In this document: positions 60,661-64,000 of the stretch, one piece after another
Layout: every line of letters starts with the position of its first letter
Position numbering within the stretch: the first letter of the stretch is position 1
From: Streptomyces fagopyri
GTDB taxonomy: Bacteria; Actinomycetota; Actinomycetes; Streptomycetales; Streptomycetaceae
Assembly (NCBI RefSeq): GCF_009498275.1
Contig: NZ_CP045643.1
Location: 7,316,001 to 7,380,000, forward strand
Reading direction: 5' to 3'
Length of the DNA: 64,000 nucleotides
Translations under genes and position numbers: made by a program
Notes under the pieces: model-generated
The model's input: the letters and a program-made list of their open reading frames with translations, nothing else
Databases searched by the model: none
What the model was told of the DNA's origin: nothing

Positions 60661-61447
60661 CTGTGTCCGCCGTCCCTCACCCGGCCTTCGTCGACGGTCG
60701 GCTCTCCGCGCGGCAGGCACTCCGTGGGTCCGCGCGTCCGGTCCCGCCGTCCCGCCGTCCTGCCGTCCTGCCATTCCGCCGTCCCACCGTCTCGTCGCCG
60801 GTGGTCGTCGGTGGACGACCGGGACGCGTATGTCGACGCGCACGCACCGGATCCGGACAACCACACGCGGTACACGGCCGTCCCGGCCCCGGCCCCCCGG
60901 CCGGGACGGAGGCGGCGCGCGCCCGCGAGGTGCCCCGCACCCCCGCACGCCGTACCCTGCGCCGCCGCACGCCGCACCGGGGGCCCGCCGCACGGCACCG
61001 TCCCGGGCGACGGCACGGCCGAGCTGACCGGCCACGACCGCGTGCGGTGCGGCACCGATCGCCAACTCCGCCCGGAACATGGCGACTTCACCTATCGGTT
61101 TGGTTCACCGCTAGCGGCGGGCCGTGTCCGGGAGTCCTGGGGGGACCCGTGGTGCCGGAGACGACCGGAGTCGTCCTCGGAGCACCGCCGCGGACCGACG
61201 GTCCTGACACGGGGTCGGTAGCGGCCCGGTGGCACTCGGTGAGGGCGCCCGGCCCTCCTGGCCAGCCCATTCGTCCGGAGCGGCGGCCATGATGCCGGGG
61301 GAGGCGGGGCGACTCGGCTGTTGGCGCGAATTGTGACCCTCGCCCTCCCACGATGTGACAGCGATATGACGGCCGCATGAAACGGTTTGCCGAACATGCG
61401 TAGGGTGCAAACAACTCTTCAGGGGCAAGGGCCCGAGGCGTGGACCG
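60661..61447. other. Gap without a recognisable gene
   Basis: 787 bp between the betaine transporter's terminator and the XRE-cupin gene. Open frames on either strand lack both ribosome sites and protein-like composition. It holds an octamer array (60742-60797). The last 150 bp are less GC-rich and presumably contain the promoter of the downstream regulator. Confidence 0.6.
60742..60797. repeat. 8-bp tandem repeat, seven units
   Basis: Seven contiguous octamers with consensus TCCCGCCG and one or two changes in the later ones. Confidence 0.65.
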
Positions 61448-62068
61448 ATGCAGTGGACCGACGACGCGTGGGAGGGAGCCGGAGCGATGGGCGACCAGAA
61501 AGAACAGCCCCTTCGGGTGGGCGCGGCCGTCCGGCGGCGACGCCGGGCACTGGAACTCACCCTCGCCGTCGTGGCCGAGCGCAGCGGCCTGTCGGTCCCG
61601 TTCCTCAGCCAGGTGGAGAACGAGCGGGCGAGGCCGAGCCGTAGTTCCCTGGAGCGGGTGGCCGACGCGCTCGGCACCACGGCCGTGGAGCTGCTCGCCG
61701 CGGCCGACCCGGCGTGCAGTGTCGATGTCGTACGCGCCGACGAAGGCGCCGACTGCGCCACCGACGCGCGCACGCGCCCCCTGGTACGCGGTCACCACCA
61801 GCTGCACGCAACGGAGTTCGTCGGAGACCACGAGGCGGGCCGCGAACTCCAGCACCGCAACGACAAGTTGATGTACGTCGCCGACGGCGCCGTCGAGGTC
61901 GAGGCCGAGGGACGTGCCCACCGCCTCGGGCGCGGGGACACGCTGTACCTCACGGGCGGAGTGCGCCATCGGTGGCGGGCCACCGTGCCGGACACCCGGG
62001 TGGTCGTGGTCGAGGTCGCCGACCACATCGAGGCGGTGGAGGAGCGCCACGGCTTCGGCAGGCGCTGA
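61448..62068 (+). CDS. XRE-family regulator with C-terminal cupin domain
   Basis: 206 residues. The helix-turn-helix is LRVGAAVRRRRRALELTLAVVAERSGLSVPFLSQVENERARPS (about 22-70); the cupin follows (HEAGRELQHRNDKLMYVADGAVEVEAEGRAHRLGRGDTLYL to GVRHRWRA). Regulators with this layout usually govern nearby amine or sugar catabolism in response to a small ligand. The ATG at 61448 has GAGG at nine bases; ATG 61487 with GGAGCG is an alternative. The betaine transporter upstream and the BtuF-like gene downstream are possible targets. Confidence 0.88.
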   Translation: MQWTDDAWEGAGAMGDQKEQPLRVGAAVRRRRRALELTLAVVAERSGLSVPFLSQVENERARPSRSSLERVADALGTTAVELLAAADPACSVDVVRADEGADCATDARTRPLVRGHHQLHATEFVGDHEAGRELQHRNDKLMYVADGAVEVEAEGRAHRLGRGDTLYLTGGVRHRWRATVPDTRVVVVEVADHIEAVEERHGFGRR

Positions 62069-62137
62069 CCTCGGATACGGACGTCATCGGAAGGCCGGGG
62101 CGAAGAGGGCGGATCGGGGACCTCAGGTGTGACCCCG

Positions 62138-62217
62138 GCCGCCGGCCCGACGAGTTGAACCGGGGCCGCCGGGCCAGCGAGCCGAACCGGGCCGCCGGCC
62201 CGACGAGCTGCACCGGG
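62138..62217. repeat. 26-27-bp tandem repeat, three units
   Basis: Three units beginning GCCGCCGG and ending near CACCGGG or AACCGGG between the XRE-cupin and BtuF-like genes (a 319-bp gap). No gene is evident in the gap. Confidence 0.65.
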
Positions 62218-62387
62218 GCGTCGGCCTCGGGCGCTGTCCGAAGGAGCTGACCCCGGGTGCCGGCCTTCCGCGCGATCGGCGCCGGGCGCCGCTGCGATAC
62301 TGGCGCCATGTCCGGGACTTCCTGTCACGCCTTCGCCGACGCCGATGTCACCCGCCGCCGCTCGGTCACGGCACAGGGTACGCGCCG

Positions 62388-63179
62388 GTGACCGGGACGA
62401 CGGGCGCCGGCGTCCCCCGGGTCGTGTCGCTCGTGCCCTCCCTCACCGAGGCCGTCGCGGTGACCGTCCCCGGCGCCCTGGTCGGCGCGACCGACTGGTG
62501 CAGCCATCCGCCGGACCTCGACGTCGTCAGGATCGGCGGCACCAAGAACCCTCGGGTCGACCGGATCGTGGGGATCCGCCCCGACCTGGTGGTGGCCAAC
62601 GAGGAGGAGAACCGCGGCCCCGATCTCGACGCGCTGCGCGCGGCCGGGGTCGAGGTGCTGGTCACAGAGGTCCGGGACGTACCCGGAGCCCTCGGGGAAC
62701 TGGACCGGGTGCTGACCGCGTGCGGGGCGCGGACCCGGCCCCGCTGGCTCGACGAGGCGGAGGCGGCGTGGGCCGGAGTGCCCGGTCCGGGGCGCCGGAC
62801 GTCCGCGATCGTGCCGGTCTGGCGGCGCCCCTGGATGGTCCTCGGCCGTGACACCTTCGCCGGGGACGTCCTCATGCGTCTGGGTGTCGACAACGTGTAC
62901 GCGCGCCACGAGGAGCGCTATCCCCGTGTCCCCCTCGCCGAGCTCCGCGCGGCGGCCCCGGAGCTCGTGGTGCTGCCCGACGAGCCGTACCGCTTCACCG
63001 CCGACGACGGTCCCGAGGCCTTCGACGACGTGCCCTGCGCCCTCGTCGACGGACGGCACCTGACCTGGTACGGACCGTCACTGGCGCGAGCGCCGCGGGT
63101 GCTCGGCGAGGCACTGCGGGCAGCAGAGAGGAATGCGGGTCGCGTGGGCACGGCGACTGTCGACCCACCCGCGGACTGA
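62388..63179 (+). CDS. BtuF-like metal/cobalamin-type binding protein without a signal peptide
   Basis: 263 residues of the class III (helical backbone) binding-protein fold: PRVVSLVPSLTEAV at the N-terminus, GATDWCSHPPDL, VVRIGGTKNPRVDRIVGIRPDLVVANEEENR, and MRLGVDNVYARHEERYPRVPLAEL. Binding proteins of this kind are normally exported, but there is no signal sequence or lipobox here and no upstream in-frame start that would give one. No permease is adjacent. The GTG at 62388 has AGGG upstream. A cytoplasmic ligand-handling or sensing role is possible; the ligand is unknown (cobalamin or a siderophore are family options). Confidence 0.85.
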   Translation: MTGTTGAGVPRVVSLVPSLTEAVAVTVPGALVGATDWCSHPPDLDVVRIGGTKNPRVDRIVGIRPDLVVANEEENRGPDLDALRAAGVEVLVTEVRDVPGALGELDRVLTACGARTRPRWLDEAEAAWAGVPGPGRRTSAIVPVWRRPWMVLGRDTFAGDVLMRLGVDNVYARHEERYPRVPLAELRAAAPELVVLPDEPYRFTADDGPEAFDDVPCALVDGRHLTWYGPSLARAPRVLGEALRAAERNAGRVGTATVDPPAD

Positions 63180-63327
63180 AGCCCGACCGGGACCGCCGAT
63201 GTGCGATCGCCATGCGGAAAGGTACCGGCCGTGCAACTGTTCGGGACCGGCGGGGGTCTAGCGCTCGGAGGAGTGTTCTCCCGGAGGCCACCGTCCGTTT
63301 CCCCGCGTTCCCACAGAGGTTCTCCCC

Positions 63328-63468
63328 ATGCCGATGCCCCCGCACGACCGTCGCGTCCTCCGTGGCGCTGTTGCCGCCCTCCACGCCGCCTCGATCGGCG
63401 GCGCCTCAGGCGGTCCCCGGATCCGGGCCGACGTGTCGGAAGGCGCGCGTGAACTCCGTCGCGGGTGA
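63328..63468 (+). CDS. Possible 46-residue ORF
   Basis: ATG at 63328 with AGAGG seven bases upstream opens 46 codons (MPMPPHDRRVLRGAVAALHA to ARELRRG). No family is recognised. It may be a chance frame or the remnant of a longer gene; the rest of the 343-bp gap (63180-63522) shows nothing else. Confidence 0.25.
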   Translation: MPMPPHDRRVLRGAVAALHAASIGGASGGPRIRADVSEGARELRRG

Positions 63469-63522
63469 CGGACCGGAGCCCGCCGGACCGGTGACGGCCG
63501 CCGGGAACAAGGAGGACCCGCT

Positions 63523-64000
63523 GTGCATGGAGATCGCGGTCACCGCGAGACCCTCGCCGCCATCGCGCGAAATCCCGCGGCGCCGGCCGACGTCCTGACC
63601 AGACTGCTGTACGAGGAGGCCGCCGCGGCGTGGAACACACTGGCCTGGCGCGCTCTGCCGGACGAGGTGGTCGACGCCATCGTCGCGCATCCCGACCGCG
63701 GACTGCGGAGTGTGCTGACGGAGAACGCCTCGGTGCCGGCGCGACAACGGGCGAGGCTCGTGGACGATCCCGATCCACAGGTCCGCCTAGGGCTCGCCCT
63801 CGGACCCGACCGGTTCCGCACCCCCACGCCTTCACTGCCCCTGTCCACTCAGCGGCGGCTGCTCGCCGATCCGGAACCGAAGGTCCGCCGTGGCGCGGCC
63901 TTCTGCCGCGACACGGCCCCGAGCCTGGTCGCCGGGCTTGCCGGCCACCAGGACGCGGACTTTCGAAAGGCGGCCTGCCGCCAGTGGACGCTGCTGTCCG
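63523..64000 (+). CDS. Start of a HEAT/leucine-rich-variant-type repeat protein, cut by the window edge
   Basis: From GTG 63523, with AAGGAGG eight bases upstream, 159 codons stay open to the window end. The protein is built of short helical units: [20 protein letters not shown], then [40 protein letters not shown] and [20 protein letters not shown]. The recurring NP/HP..LP..V...L and D(P)-D/E-P-x-V-R pattern is that of LRV/HEAT-type solenoids common in Streptomyces and used for protein contacts. Length and function are unknown because the 3' end lies outside. Confidence 0.75.
   Translation, partial: MHGDRGHRETLAAIARNPAAPADVLTRLLYEEAAAAWNTLAWRALPDEVVDAIVAHPDRGLRSVLTENASVPARQRARLVDDPDPQVRLGLALGPDRFRTPTPSLPLSTQRRLLADPEPKVRRGAAFCRDTAPSLVAGLAGHQDADFRKAACRQWTLLS

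Noticed and set aside
61385..61406. TTGCCG and TAGGGT upstream of the XRE-cupin gene as a promoter
   Set aside because: The spacer is only 8 bases, too short for a -35/-10 pair.

Overview
The window is actinobacterial chromosomal DNA, almost certainly Streptomyces. It has very high GC with G/C-rich third codon positions, frequent GTG and TTG starts, a complete Pup-proteasome gene set, a conservon, and a gylR-glpF-glpK locus beside metH. The overall order (metH, RecB-like nuclease, trmI, ARC/Mpa ATPase, dop, pup, prcBA, pafA, pafBC, tatAC, Ski2-like helicase, 5'-3' exonuclease) resembles, from memory, the Mycobacterium tuberculosis stretch running from metH down to Rv2090, so the backbone looks ancestral. 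Nothing in it looks like a mobile element, rRNA, tRNA or CRISPR array.

Layout. 1-3744: glycerol catabolism (glpK cut by the left edge, glpF, IclR-type gylR), with a matched pair of palindromes as candidate GylR operators. 3945-8433: cobalamin-dependent methionine synthase and a HAD hydrolase. 8880-12155: two paralogous peptide-type solute-binding lipoproteins with no permease or ATPase nearby. 12237-13828: NarL-type response regulator and a RecB-like PD-(D/E)XK nuclease. 14004-17916: membrane site-2 protease, TrmI tRNA methyltransferase, a secreted protein and a single-cluster ferredoxin. 18176-28230: proteasome and pupylation genes, with a degenerate endonuclease VII-like gene between pup and prcB and a LacI/MFS pair between prcA and pafA. 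28359-38118: two FKBP isomerases, the PafBC transcription factor pair, two small proteins, TatA, TatC, a lipid kinase and the helicase. 38306-46175: a urea/guanidine carboxylase operon with allophanate hydrolase and a divergent TetR regulator. 46470-51094: a five-gene conservon ending in a CYP157-like P450. 51116-53689: pseudouridine synthase and an APC permease that shares an operator with the carboxylase operon. 54723-64000: siderophore-interacting reductase with an iron box, 5'-3' exonuclease, a glycine-betaine-type ABC transporter whose permease is fused to two binding domains, an XRE-cupin regulator, a BtuF-like protein and the start of a repeat protein cut by the right edge.

The main regulatory observation is that three DNA-repair-type genes (RecB-like nuclease, Ski2-like helicase, 5'-3' exonuclease) each carry TGTCAGTGGC at identical spacing from a -10-like hexamer placed 7-10 bases before the start codon. 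This matches the RecA-independent DNA-damage promoter known in mycobacteria to be served by PafBC, and pafB and pafC lie in the middle of this window. A second link is an almost identical palindrome 24-25 bp upstream of both the carboxylase operon and the APC permease 8.5 kb away. A third pattern is that many intergenic gaps hold short GC-rich tandem arrays with unit lengths from 7 to 43 bp.
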